From positions 480,812 to 544,811 of the forward strand of contig JAMXBD010000967.1 of the NCBI GenBank assembly GCA_024138025.1: a stretch of 64,000 bases of DNA. Direction: 5' to 3'. The notes under the pieces were generated by a model. The model did not search any database. It was not told the DNA's origin and worked only from the letters and a program-made list of their open reading frames with translations. Positions 1 to 10,240 of this stretch are shown here, in pieces. The position numbers were made by a program, and so were the translations under genes. Numbering within the stretch: position 1 is the first letter of the stretch; the number at the start of each line of letters is the position of its first letter. This DNA comes from Combretum micranthum (taxonomy: Eukaryota; Streptophyta; Magnoliopsida; Myrtales; Combretaceae).

Positions 1-103
1 TTTGAAACAAGAAGAAATGAAGAAGAAGAGAAAAAATATTTTATATGAAGGCATTAGGGTTTATTTAATGAATAAAGATTGCAAAAAAATCAAATGAGAG
101 AAA

Positions 104-136
<33 letters not shown>

Positions 137-729
137 TTCAAGAGTGTGTGTGTTTGAAATTTTGATATTTGTAATTTAGTTAATTAAAATGTAATAAATG
201 TGATAATTGATTAAGAGACAAAATTTCTTGGAAAAGAAAATTGAAATGAGTAGTTGTAAGGATGTAAGAATAGGGTATGGGTAGTGTGTAGTGTAGGTTG
301 TACTTGTGAATAGTAGACAAGACATCTACTTTACCGGTTGTACCGAAAACACGGGAAAAGCTATAACTGTAATTTTTATAGCTGGAAAATTATAAAATTG
401 ATATTTTTGGAATCCTTATAAAATTACGGTTCTAATGAATATTCCGGAACATTTTTCTGAATCCGTGGTCCGGGGCACGCTTTTCCGTAATTGAGCTCGG
501 GAAGGCCGGAAATGAAAAATTCCCGAATTTAAAACTTTCGAAGGTTTAAAATGTACTTTAGAACAATAATTCAAATTCATTTACTTTATAAAATTTCTTT
601 TATTATGAAACCGAAGGAAAGCCGGATTTAGGGTTTCTAGGCTTCTTCCACTGACTCAAACTGGACCGGATTAGGGTTTCGCTTCCAACTTCCGGGGTTT
701 CTTAACTACTGAGAATACCGGGGTTTACA
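1..729 (-). repeat. LTR family A, 3' LTR of element 1 (partial)
   Basis: On the coding strand the LTR begins TGTAAACCCCGG at 729, directly after the polypurine tract. It matches 10108-10844 base for base except for scattered changes. Only the U3 part and promoter are in the window. Visible parts include the conserved block around 461-500, a 28-G run at 106-133 and a TATA-like stretch near 40-46. Confidence 0.95.
106..133 (+). repeat. Poly-G run in family A LTR
   Basis: This is an uninterrupted run of 28 G (C on the coding strand). The matching place in the other LTR (10215-10240) and in another family A LTR (48866-48901) also holds a long G run. The tract sits just upstream of the LTR TATA box and leader in transcription order. 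Confidence 0.95.
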
Positions 730-744
730 ACCTCCCCACCTTAA
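730..744 (-). other. Polypurine tract of element 1
   Basis: On the minus strand this reads as a purine-rich tract ending AAGGTGGGGAGGT, immediately before the 3' LTR start TGTAAACCCC. It serves as the primer for plus-strand DNA synthesis in LTR retrotransposons. The same AAGGTGGGGAGG tract precedes the 3' LTR of the gag-only element at 38722-38736. Confidence 0.9.
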
Positions 745-758
745 ATAAAGTTTTGTCC

Positions 759-1281
759 TCAAAACGGAACTGACGTACCTTGTCCTTCAAATATCTCGGG
801 GTACTTCCTCCGGATTTCATCTTCAGCTTCCCAGGTTGCTTCCTCAAAGGCATGATTCCTCCATAACACTTTAACGTAGTGAATGTCTTTGTTTCGTAGC
901 CTTTGAGTTTTCTTATCCAATATCTTCACTGGGTGTTCCTCATATGTCAGGTTTTCCTTCAACTGAATTGGTTCCAATTCCAGAATCCTTTCTGGGTCGG
1001 CAACGTATCTTCTCAAAACTGACACATGGAATACATTGTGGATCCCGGACAAATTTGGTGGCAGGGCTAGCCGATATGCTAGATCTCCGACTTTTAAGAT
1101 TTCAAAAGGTCCAATGTATCTCGGGCTTAACTTCCCTGTGTACGCATCCTCTTAATACTTTTAATCGGGTTTATCTTTAGGTACACATGATCACCCACCT
1201 TGAACTCAAGTTCTCTTCTTTTCAAATCTGCCCAGCTCTTTTGCCGGTCCTGAGCTTCTTTCATTTTCCGCTGAATCAACC
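759..1281 (-). pseudogene. Integrase C-terminus and chromodomain (Tekay type), frameshifted
   Basis: The 97-residue frame 1052-759 starts with the conserved integrase C-terminal motif HNVFHVSVLRRYV and continues into a chromodomain. The chromodomain shows the hydrophobic and aromatic spacing YEEHPVKILD, VKVLWRNH and ATWEAEDE, and the frame ends at a stop. The stretch 1281-1053 encodes the region that normally follows the integrase core (a VGDHVYLKINP-like motif), but in shifted frames with stops. In chromoviruses this domain reads histone marks and steers integration into heterochromatin, which fits the setting here. It continues the integrase at 1282-2218 through a frameshift near 1282-1290. 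Confidence 0.9.
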
Positions 1282-2218
1282 TCACTTTATCGCGGCTTCT
1301 TGTACCAATTCCGGCCCAATTGCTACCTTTTCCACTTCATCCCAAAACAAAGGGGATCTACAACGCCGTCCATACAAAGCTTCATACGGTGGCATCTGGA
1401 TGGTGGAGTGATAGCTGTTATTGTAGGCAAACTCGATTAGGTGTACATGACTATCCCAATTCCCTTTGAATTCCAAGGCACACGCTCTCAACATGTCTTC
1501 TAGGGTTTGGATCGTCCGCTCAGACTGTCCATCGGTCTGAGGGTGATAAGCCGTGCTAAAATGCAATTTGGTGCCCAAGTTCTTTTGCAAGCTTGTCCAA
1601 AACTTGGACACGAATCTCGGGTCTCTATCGGAGATAATCCCTGCAGGTATGCCATGTAATCTTACGATCTCTCTGATATAGATCTTGGCTAATCTTTCCA
1701 TTGAGTAGGTCATATTTATGGGTAAGAAATGCGCCGACTTCGTCAATCGGTCCACTATCACCCATATTGCATCACAACCAGATGGAGTCTTGGGAAAACC
1801 ACACACAAAATCCATGGATATCTGATCCCACTTCCATTCGGGAATGGGTAAGGGCTTTAGCAATCCGCCCGGTCTCTGGTGCTCTACTTTCACCTGTTGG
1901 CATATTGGACACTTCATTACATAATCTGCCACATCTCGCTTCATGCCATTCCACCAATAGCAGCTTTTCAAATCTTGATACATTTTGGTGCCTCCCGGAT
2001 GCATGGTATATCCGGAGTTATGTGCTTCACTCATTATTTCCTTCCTCAACTCCTCGTCCTCTGGTACACAGCCTTCCTTTCATTCGGATCACATCTTCAT
2101 CATCTACGGCAAAGTCAAGGTACTTTCCTGCTTGGGTTTCCCTTTTTATCTTTTGTATCACCTCGTCATACCTTTGGGCTTCCTTGATTCTCTCTATGAG
2201 GGTCGGTTCTAGTGCCAA
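1282..2218 (-). pseudogene. Integrase zinc-binding domain and catalytic core, element 1
   Basis: The frame 2049-1282 carries the HHCC zinc-binding domain (the second His lies in YTMHPGG, the cysteines in CPICQQ). It is followed by a DDE core: Asp in MDFVCGFP/VIVDRLTKSAHF, Asp in IISDRDPRF and Glu in TDGQSERTIQTLEDML. The upstream frame 2218-2027 encodes the linker from RNase H and the start of the zinc domain. The two join through a frameshift near 2060. All catalytic residues are present. The breaks are frameshifts at both ends rather than stops in the core. Integrase would insert the cDNA into the genome. Confidence 0.93.
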
Positions 2219-2389
2219 GTTGGATATCTCAACTCTCAGCGCTTTGATCTATGAACTCGATCCTTAGCTTCTCAAACTCCTTAATCAAATCTCTTTGACT
2301 TGTGATCAAGGCGGCTACTTCTCGTGATTCTTCCGACTTAGGGCATCCGCGACCGCATTACTTTCCCTGGACAGTAATTTATTCCCAGA

Positions 2390-2904
2390 TCATAATCCTT
2401 TATTAATTCTAGCCATCCTTTGTCTCATGTTTAGCTCTTTCTGAGTGAACAGGTATTTAAGACTTTTATGATCTGTGTATATCTCACACCTTTGCCCATA
2501 TAGATAATGTCTCCATAACTTCAAAGCGAAGACAACGGCAGCTAATTCCAAATCATGCGTAGGGTAATTCTGCTCATGCGGTCTCAATTGCCGAGAAGCA
2601 TATGCAATAACCTTCCCTCTTGCATCAGGACGCATCCAAGGCCATTCCTTGAGGCGTCACTATGTACCGTGTAGGGCTTTTCTGGGTCTGGTAAAACTAG
2701 AATCGGTGCCGATACCAATCGTCGCTTCAATTCCTGAAAGCTCTGTTCCCTCTTGTCCGTCCAAACGAATTTCTCATTCTTTTGAGTTAATTGAGTCAGT
2801 GGCTTGGCTATCTTAGAGAAATCCTTCACAAACTTGCGATAGTAGCCAGCTAATCCCAAGAAACTTCTTACTTCGGTAACCGTTTGTGGTGGCTTCCAAT
2901 CCAC
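2390..2904 (-). pseudogene. RNase H domain of element 1, frameshifted
   Basis: Two overlapping frames cover one domain. 2904-2584 holds the RT connection ([13 protein letters not shown]) and the first catalytic Asp ([14 protein letters not shown]). 2635-2390 holds the catalytic Glu ([14 protein letters not shown]) and the next Asp ([13 protein letters not shown]). A frameshift near 2600-2635 separates them. RNase H removes the RNA template after minus-strand synthesis. The following stretch 2389-2219, which should link to integrase, is broken by several stops. Confidence 0.92.
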
Positions 2905-3535
2905 TACAGCCTTGATCTTTTCGGGGTCAACGATATCCCATCACCGGTTACTACATGTCCAAGAAATGATATCCTGTCCAACCAAAAGTCACACTTGGAC
3001 AGCTTGGCGTACAGCTTATTATCCCGTAAGGTTTGCAATGCCAAACGAAGATGTTCCTCGTGTTGTTCCCTGGTCTTCGAATATATGAGTATGTCGTCTA
3101 TGAAGACTATCACACACTTATCCAAAAGTGGCTTATAGACTCTGTTCATCAGATCCATAAATGCAGCTGGTGCATTAGTCAGTCCAAATGACATTACCAG
3201 GAACTCGTAGTGTCCATAACGGGTACGAAAAGCCGTCTTGGGTACATCCTCAGGTTTAATCCTCAACTGATGATATCCCGAACGCAAATCAATGCGTGAG
3301 AACACACAAGCCCCTTGCAGTTGGTCAAACAAATCATCAATCCTTGGCAACGGATACCGTTCTTGATAGTCACTTTATTTAACTCACGATAATCGATACA
3401 TAATCTCATCGATCCATCTTTCTTCTTTACAAACAAAACGGGTGCGCCCCATGGCGATACACTCGGTCTTATAAACTTTTGATCCAGAAGTTCTTGCAAC
3501 TGTGTCTTTAGCTCCTTCAACTCAGCCGGTGCCAT
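2904..3535 (-). pseudogene. Reverse transcriptase of element 1, frameshifted
   Basis: Frame 3535-3263 has the N-terminal RT motifs ([30 protein letters not shown]). Frame 3350-2904 has [36 protein letters not shown] and the catalytic motif [10 protein letters not shown]. The switch between frames lies near 3350-3365, and another frameshift near 2920 leads on to the RNase H frame. This is an ordinary Ty3/gypsy RT with its metal-binding aspartates intact but split by single-base shifts. Confidence 0.95.
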
Positions 3536-3650
3536 CCGGTATGGTGCTTTGGATATGGCTCAGTGTTTGGAGCCAAAACAATCTCAAAATCAATTTCTCT
3601 TTTTGGTGGTAATCCCGGTAGGATCTCAGGAAACACATCCAAATACTCAT

Positions 3651-4205
3651 TCACACCGGTATATCCTTTTCCTCACGGGTTCCCTCTTCATCTAAGACAC
3701 CTTCAATCGGTATTATCTCTTCATCCTCCATCATTAGCTCAAACGAGTTTACACCAAACCTTCTCGGAACTAGGGTTTCTCCCACAAATTCTACTTTTTC
3801 TCCCAATTGATCATAGAAACTCACTGTTTTCTTTTGGCAATCCACTATCGCTTTTACCTTGCTTAGCCAACTCATTCCGAGGATAACTTCGTATTTATTC
3901 ATCTCCAACATTATCAAATCACTTTTGGAGCTGTGTCCATGAACTTCCAACGGACAATCCTTCACCAATTCTCGGGTTGACACAACACTTCCTGTGGGGG
4001 TCTTAATCCGTAGACTAACCGTAGTTGTGGCTATAGGCAATCCCAATTGGTTAGCCAAACTATTGGTGACGAATGAATGAGTCGCTCCGTGTCAAATAAA
4101 ACATAAGCTTCCACGCCATTCACCCGTATATGTCCTGAGGTCAACAAATATCCATCACAATTGAACCCTACAACATCCTTAAGGCTATCTACACAGGGTT
4201 CCTAC
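3651..4205 (-). pseudogene. Retropepsin-like protease of element 1, active site broken
   Basis: This stretch lies between gag and RT. Frame 4058-3651 carries the second half of the aspartic protease domain (VILGMSWLSKVKAIVDC, the usual ILGMxWL landmark). The first half is in another frame, ending VEAYVLFDT near 4095-4110. There the catalytic Asp-Thr-Gly triad should continue, but the frame changes right after Asp-Thr. It looks like loss of one G in a short G run at about 4090-4093. No functional protease could be read from this copy. The region is separated from gag by the tandem stops TAG TAA at 4293 and by about 90 bases. Confidence 0.85.
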
Positions 4206-4292
4206 TTCCAGCTTTCCCATATCATATTCAATTTCATTCAGGCAACAATTTAAATTTATAACTTAAATTTCAGCTAAAGAGGGTTTCTGTTA

Positions 4293-5672
4293 CTAACCTG
4301 TCACCAGGCCGCTATCAGCGCCTTCGCTTTGATCCAAAGCTGCCAATTCTACATCCTCCTCCTCATCTTCCTCGACCATCCACTGGCCTTCGAAGTTATA
4401 TAACCTCATCCCATGCATTGCTGAAGCTGCTCGGCTCCCACTTTTGTTACCCGACCTCATAGGGTTGGTATTACTTGGAGTTCCATAGGGTCGAGCGGCC
4501 ACGCTTTTCCGCTGGGAACATTCAGAGGCTAGATGTCCCTTCTCCTTGCAAATAAAGCAAGTCACAGCCAGCTTCTTTGGGCACGTGTAGACCATGTGGC
4601 CAGCGTCGCCACAGAAATAGCATTTGTTTTTCAGCAACTGGCACTGCCTAGGAGCGTGTGCTCCCTTACATTTCCAACATGTGACATTGGCCTTGAACTG
4701 GGTCGGCTTGCTGCTGGACTCATCCTTGAATCCTTGGTACGGTCTGTACCTCTTTCCTTTGAATCCTGAACTCGAGGCGTCGAATGGTCTCTTTCCAAAT
4801 ACCCTCTTTTCAGGCTCCTGGTACTTCCTTTTTCTGGCCCCTTCAATTACCCGGGCCTTCTCTACCATTTCAGGATATGTCCTGACTCCAAACTCTTCCA
4901 ACTTGATCCGCAGTTCCTCATCTAAGCCTCCCAGAAATACCTGCTTCTTTAATTCTTCACTATCCTGAAAGACTCAGGTGCATACTGCAGCAAGTGAAAA
5001 CTCGGTTTCATACTGTTCACTGTCCTCCCCTTTTGCTTACATGGAGGAAATCAGCACTATATTTCACCTCAAGCTGGAGGGAAAATAATTGTTCAGAAAT
5101 TCCCGGCGAAAGGTTTCCCAAGTGGCCGGAGAAGTCAAGTTCCTTCTCTTGGAGTCCCACCAGACCCGCGCATTGTACCTCAGCATATATGTTCCATATT
5201 CCAACTGCAGATAAGGTGGAATCTCGTATGCTCAACTTGAGCCAACCAGTCCTCGGCTTCATCGGTTTACCGAATGCTCCATCAAAATACCGGTTGCTCT
5301 TAATAAAGTCCGGTAAGGAGCTTCGGTGGGGTCTCCTGTATGGCGGGGGTGGTGGCGGTGGTACATTATAGGAATGCTCCTCTTGTGGAGCTGGTGCCTC
5401 TGCAGTCATTTCCCGATGATCTGCGGGTGGGGGATGTGGGGCCGAATCCCGAGCACTTTGCCCTGGGTGTGGGTTCTGAACCGGATTCTGATTTTGAATG
5501 AAGGTGTTCAGAAGGTTGGCCAATTGCCCAATTGCATTTAACACATCGCCCTGTTGATTCTGAGGTGCAACCCCTGAGGGTTAAGTGGGGGTGCAGCCGG
5601 TTGATCGGCTTCATTCGGAAGAGACTCTTGCTCCCGATTCCGAATCCGTCGGTTTCGTCTGTTTATACATTA
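4293..5672 (-). pseudogene. Gag of element 1 with three zinc knuckles, frameshifted
   Basis: Frame 4901-4293 (202 aa) encodes the end of the capsid domain and the nucleocapsid. There are three CCHC knuckles: CWKCKGAHAPRQC (spacing C-x2-C-x3-H-x4-C), CYFCGDAGHMVYTC and CFICKEKGHLASEC. The second half ends in an acidic tail. Frame 5544-5017 contains the N-terminal segment, a proline-rich stretch and the start of the capsid domain (SLPDFIKSNRYFDG). After FGKP it leaves the true frame, and the rest of the capsid domain is scattered over other frames. The N-terminal reading begins near 5672 without a clear ATG in frame. Gag forms the virus-like particle, and the knuckles bind the RNA genome. The same gag type, with the same odd first knuckle, occurs at 36696-37933. 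Confidence 0.88.
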
Positions 5673-6206
5673 TTTAATGAATTTTTAGTATCTTTAGTAG
5701 ATTTTTGAAATTCGAAAGGACTAGATTTGTTAACAAGGTTTAAAATTTGCGAAAATCTGGAAATCAAACTTAGAAAGAACGAAATTTCACAATTCCATAT
5801 AATCACAGGGAGAATAAAAGAATTCACACATAGAGTAACAAGTTTAAATTTCATAACAATAATGCGAATGAATGAATGCTCATGCAATCTATATGCGGTT
5901 AATGTTCGCTTAAGCCTCATGACTAGCATGCATGCTTTTCTCAACTCCTTTCCTTGAAATAAACACGATCTTTTCATTACTTTAGCGAGCCATACAAGTA
6001 TTACATCAAGATTTTTGTTCCCAAAATTTGGCTAGCTAAATTCCAATTCCGATTCTAAACAATTTCCCTATTCCCGAAAACATGACAAAATACAGGGAAA
6101 AAGAAACAAATAAAATACTAACTATCCTGAAATCCTAAGGCAAATTGGCATCCCGCATTGCCTACTACAAAATAAGAAAATCAGGACTCCTCTTGGACTT
6201 CATGGG
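5673..6206. other. Non-coding spacer between accessory ORF and gag of element 1
   Basis: This is about 530 bases of AT-rich internal sequence of element 1 between the accessory ORF stop (6207) and the gag reading. Frames here are short and look like chance. I see no motif beyond AT-rich sequence typical of retrotransposon spacers. Confidence 0.6.
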
Positions 6207-7252
6207 TTAGCTATCATCCCAGTCTCTACTCATCACTAGAGTCATCGGGGGTCGAGCTAGGAGGTCGTCTCTGCTGGAAGAACCACCGTCGTCCCGTCGG
6301 ATAAACAAACTAAGGTACTCCCTCGTAGTCATCCTCCGCTTCCTAGTAGGTCGGACTAGGGGTTCCTGGTCTTCACTTTCCTCCTCTTCCTCGGTACCTT
6401 GCCCTTCCCTCGGGCTCACATCATTCTCCTCACCTCTAACTTCTGACTTGCTCACCTGAGTCTCTACTACCTCATTCTCTCTTACTGGCTCTCCACCCAT
6501 GCCTTCTACCTCCATAGGCTCGGGGGCTACAGGTTCACCTTCTACATGAACGTCTCTCCACATCACGGGGTCAAACTCGGGTTCCGCCCTACCACTATCA
6601 GGCATCTCCAGCTCCCGATTAAAATCCCATACAATCGGGTTGGGTTCCGGATTCACTTCAGCTTCCGGCTCGACAGGTGGGGTAGGGGTTCTAGGAACTA
6701 CATTTTCTTCCCAGTTAGGATCCTCTTCAGGGTCCTCTTCTTCTTCTTCTTCTTCCTCATCCTCTCCAATCATAGGTGCCCCATTCAATTGCATGCCTAT
6801 ATCAATAGCTGGAGGTGGAGCTATCACTCGGGGTGGGAGAATATCTAAGTAAATCGCATGCCAAGTGATATGATTCCATGCGTTTGCTAAATTCCAGTCA
6901 GGGTGATCATACAAGTTATCATGGGCATACACATATAAAGGCCCTATGGGGATCCATACTCTAAAATCTGGAGGGGTTAGTTTCCTCCACCCTTCAAAAT
7001 AAAAGTAGCTTCTCTAGTCATGGGCTCACGCCCATAATCAACCATAATCCTCTCCAAAGTGTAAATTGTCTCCAATTTTGTCCAACTTCTCCTTCCCATG
7101 GGATCATACCTCAATCGATCCACTACCGCAGCCCATCTGGTATATCTCAATCCATCCTTCCACAATTTATACATTTCCCCTATAGTCCGGGGATGTCTGG
7201 CTAAGGCAAAATCTTCACACAACTCTCTTAACCTCAACCTATATTCCACCAT
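6207..7252 (-). pseudogene. Accessory acidic ORF upstream of gag (unknown function), one frameshift
   Basis: Two frames join into one reading of roughly 345 codons. 7252-6977 (ATG start, MVEYRLRLRELCEDF) runs into a chance stop. The frame that opens just upstream at about 6990 (reading LTPPDFRVWIPIGPLY) continues through 6932 to 6207, so a single-base shift near 6985 separates them. The N-terminal third is basic and tryptophan-rich. The middle has an uninterrupted Glu/Asp tract (EDEEEEEEEEDPEEDP) followed by a Pro/Glu-rich stretch. The C-terminus has a basic patch (RPTRKRRMTTREYL). I recognise no domain. It lies between the PBS and gag, where ordinary Tekay elements have only a leader. Extra ORFs in this position are known in Ogre-type elements, but I cannot show homology to those. 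Confidence 0.65.
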
Positions 7253-7434
7253 CGTCTCATGTTTCTCTTTGTAAAGTTCCTGGCCCGCTCCCTGGTCTCA
7301 CCCAAGGAGACCTACAACAATACAATACTCCTAATCAGACTTAGCAAGAAAACATTTCTAATTCCATTTAACCTATTAGTTAGGTTTGTAAGTCCGGTTT
7401 CTTTTAATTCTATTGTCTTGCTTTATAACCTAGT
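7253..7434 (-). other. Untranslated leader between PBS and accessory ORF
   Basis: This is a short leader on the minus strand. Near 7310-7320 it reads TTGTTGTAG followed by GTCTCC, which resembles a 3' splice site. Similar TAG|GAGAC sites precede both gag ORFs of the gag-only element. Confidence 0.5.
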
Positions 7435-7447
7435 GCTCTGATACCAA
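7435..7447 (-). other. Primer-binding site, initiator Met-tRNA type
   Basis: The minus strand reads TTGGTATCAGAGC a few bases inside the 5' LTR end. This is complementary to the 3' end of plant initiator methionine tRNA and is the usual primer site of plant Ty3/gypsy and Ty1/copia elements. It fixes the strand and the 5' LTR boundary. Confidence 0.95.
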
Positions 7448-7862
7448 CTTAAATTGTCACGCCCCGTAGGGTATCCTAAACGTAACAGCCCGCCACATAC
7501 TAAATAAGACTCTGAGTTCCCTACCGAGCCCTTCGGGAGTCTTAAGTAGATGTAAAGCGTTCCTTTACGACAATAGAATACTTCGACAAATGGAGTAAAC
7601 AGTTTAACGTGGCATTCATTAGCCATAGAAAATAATTCAAAACGCATAATTATAGTTTACAAAATCTAAGGGGCATTCCCCCGCAAAATAATAACAAGTC
7701 CATTACAGTCATCCAGAGTCCTTAGTTTCCAACGGAAGTCTATACAAAAAGGAATGGATTAAACTTCTATGGGAAACTCCTATCTCCGGTACCTGTGCTG
7801 TGGCTTGCCTCGGCCTAAGCCATATAAACTCGTGCTGCAATAGATAAAAACTATGGGGGCGT

Positions 7863-7876
7863 AAGCTAACTAGCTT
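7863..7876. other. Small hairpin near LTR end, family A
   Basis: AAGCTA and TAGCTT flank a 2-nt centre. The equivalent position has AAGCTA-cac-TAGCTT in B1 (14078-14092) and AAGCT-catt-AGCTT in C1 (32274-32287). It is always followed by GTGAG or its complement. Confidence 0.7.
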
Positions 7877-7997
7877 AGTGAGTAATAACTTCCATAACAC
7901 AATTAAATACAATCATTCAAGCAAGTGATTATTCAAGCAAGTGTATGCATCAAACAAATGTGATGAACAAACATATGACCAACCGGAAATCATATGT

Positions 7998-8020
7998 GGA
8001 TGGACTTGCGCCCTCCATCC
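7998..8020. other. Covarying hairpin with CTTGCGCCC loop, family A
   Basis: Stem arms GGATGGA (7998-8004) and TCCATCC (8014-8020) enclose the loop CTTGCGCCC. Family C copies have GAATGGA/TCCATTC (41606-41628, 58113-58135) and GAATGAA/TTCATTC (32133-32154) with the same loop core. The base pairs therefore change on both sides together. Confidence 0.75.
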
Positions 8021-8070
8021 CGGGTTAGTAGATTAACGAATCCTGTGGTACGACGCCGTTTAAGCTCACG

Positions 8071-8133
8071 GTCAACTAACAATATTTCGTTTTATGGATC
8101 ACGATTAACGAATATATTCGTTTTATGGATCAC
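8071..8133. repeat. Minisatellite slot of family A LTR (two units)
   Basis: There are two imperfect units of about 31-33 bp, each ending TTCGTTTTATGGATCAC. Family A copies at 35471-35575 and 61615-61740 have three to four units of the same repeat. Confidence 0.8.
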
Positions 8134-8462
8134 GAAAAACCAACCAATGCGAATGCTCCAACCCCATCGTGATATGAATGAATTCAATTTACAATTGAAG
8201 TCGAATATTCATTAATTCAATTCTTTTAGGTGACCAACAAGTATTCGCAAACATTCATCATAAGATACTAGCTAATCAGTCAATAGCTTAACACCCGGTT
8301 TCGATATTCCTTAAGTTCCATTTCACATATCAACAGTAGACAACATATATAATCCCTATATACCCCATCATGCATATACAATTTCTTTTTATCTTTGCCT
8401 ACACCACTAGTGCCACTACATTACAATCACATTCATTAATTGAGAGTGGAAGTAAAACTCAC

Positions 8463-8532
8463 TCGGCCATTGGACGCCGGTCTTTCTAGTAGTAGTAGTC
8501 GGGAGGTAGGGTGTCGTCCTGCTCGGGATCAC
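8463..8532 (-). other. Exon-like block of family A LTR (70 nt)
   Basis: On the minus strand a pyrimidine-rich acceptor (TTCTTGCTTTGTAG) precedes the block, and a GTGAGT donor follows directly after GGCCGA. It starts GTGATCCCGAG. The length matches the blocks in B and F LTRs. Splicing is inferred only from the sites. Confidence 0.55.
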
Positions 8533-8632
8533 CTACAAAGCAAGAATAATCCTAATGAGACTCTCATTATGTAACTAAATCAAGCTATACATCTAAACTA
8601 GATGAATTCGGATTCCTCGCTGTTTGCGGATG

Positions 8633-8675
8633 TTCCGACTTAAAATGGCCATAACTTGGTCATTTTAACTCGGAA
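8633..8675. repeat. Conserved imperfect palindrome, family A copy
   Basis: Inner arms AAAATGGCCA and TGGTCATTTT surround the 5-nt centre TAACT. The outer arms extend to CCGA/TCGG, giving 15 of 17 pairs. The same palindrome is present in B, C and F LTRs at about the same distance from the acceptor. Confidence 0.85.
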
Positions 8676-10145
8676 TTTCGCAAATTTTATATTGATCTCT
8701 ATCTAATTCGAAAGATCTATCTATTTCTAATATTAAATTCAAGTTTTGAAAATAGTAAAGTCACAGAACAGTAGGTTCAGATCTGTTCTACAATCTCTCC
8801 AATTCCGAAAATTTGTTTTGCTTTTGATAAGAAATGTTCCTAGTTGATGATTCATGCATGAATGGTATAGCAATGAATTACTAACATGAATGCCATGTAA
8901 TGGACTCAATATATGCATGGTCATGATGATTTTGTGATAATAAACTCTTATGAACTCCTAAGTGTCAGAAAATCCCATAAAGGTTATTTCTAAGAAGCTA
9001 TTCTTCCACTTTACACTTAGGGTTTCTTTGACTTTTAATCTTGTAATCCACTTGTTATCTAACTAAAATAAGTTCTCAAAGTCTATATTAATCATGGCCT
9101 TCATTCATGCATAAAAATTTCCATTTTTCATTTGGTAAACATGTCTTTAAACAAGCTTTTTGTAAAAATCCGAATTTTTGAAATTTCATTTTCTTGCATT
9201 TTTCTTATGGAAAAACTTGTCTAATGAATTAAAAATTGAAGCTCCAATATATATATTATCTAAGGACTTCATTTAGCTTATAAAACATCCAATTTAGACT
9301 TAGATACTAAGTGTTCTTGTAGGCATGAACCTAAATTACGAATTTGACTATTGATCCACACATCAATATTTTTCATTCTAACTCCACCACTTTTTACATT
9401 CCTATCATGCCTAACTCACCCAAGCTTAGGAAAATCATTCTTTCAAGATATCTATTATATACCCTTCATTTTTCTTATGAAATATGAGTTAAAATGATTT
9501 TGGTGGCTTTTAAGGTAGGGTTTCACTTTCATCCGAATTTCCAACATTGCATATTTAACAAAACCTTTCCTTTTTCAATATTCTTGCTTCCTATATGTGA
9601 AGATCTACCATCTAACATCTCTATACATGAACAATACTACATTTTTATGATCATCAATGCATAGAAAACAAATATAACCTATGATCATGCATGTACATGG
9701 AGATGTGGATGTCTAAACTTTAGATCTACTATATATAATGCATGAATCATGGATCTCATGGCATGAACAACAATATATATGCAAGATCTCTACTTTACAT
9801 GCATGAACAAGAGGATAATTCAACCAAAACTCTTCCAAATACTAGATCCACTTCTTGTGATGGCTTGAGATTCTTGTAGTAGTGTTTTCATGTCCCTTGC
9901 TCATGCTCATTGGGATTTAAATGAGAAAACACATAAGAATGATCTTGCCATTACAAGATTTGGGATGAACAAGACTTAAATACACATACCAATGGAGTCT
10001 TGAAGGAGAAAAGAGAAGGGAATGAGTTGAAAATGTGTAAGGAAGGGGGAGAGGGGCTCACGGCAATCTAAAGGAGAAAAGAGAGGGTTTTTCCTTCTTT
10101 TACAAATTTGAAACAAGAAGAAATGAAGAGAGAGAGAGAAATATG

Positions 10146-10152
10146 TTTTATA
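10146..10152 (-). promoter_or_regulatory. Putative TATA box of family A LTR
   Basis: The minus strand reads CATATAAAACAT, followed downstream by a CT-rich leader (10140-10080 on the coding strand). The position, between the C run and the leader, is the same in the other copies. Confidence 0.55.
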
Positions 10153-10214
10153 TGAAGGCAGTAGGGTTTATTAATGAATAAAGATTGCAAAAATAAATCA
10201 ATGAGGGAAAAATA

Positions 10215-10240
10215 GGGGGGAGGGGGGGGGGGGGGGGGGG
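10215..10240 (+). repeat. Poly-G run in family A 5' LTR
   Basis: Six G, one A, then nineteen G. It is the counterpart of the pure 28-G run at 106-133. Confidence 0.95.

Noticed and set aside
7435..7447. Initiator Met-tRNA similarity as a tRNA gene
   Set aside because: Only the 13-base complement of the tRNA 3' end is present next to an LTR. This is a primer-binding site, not a tRNA gene.
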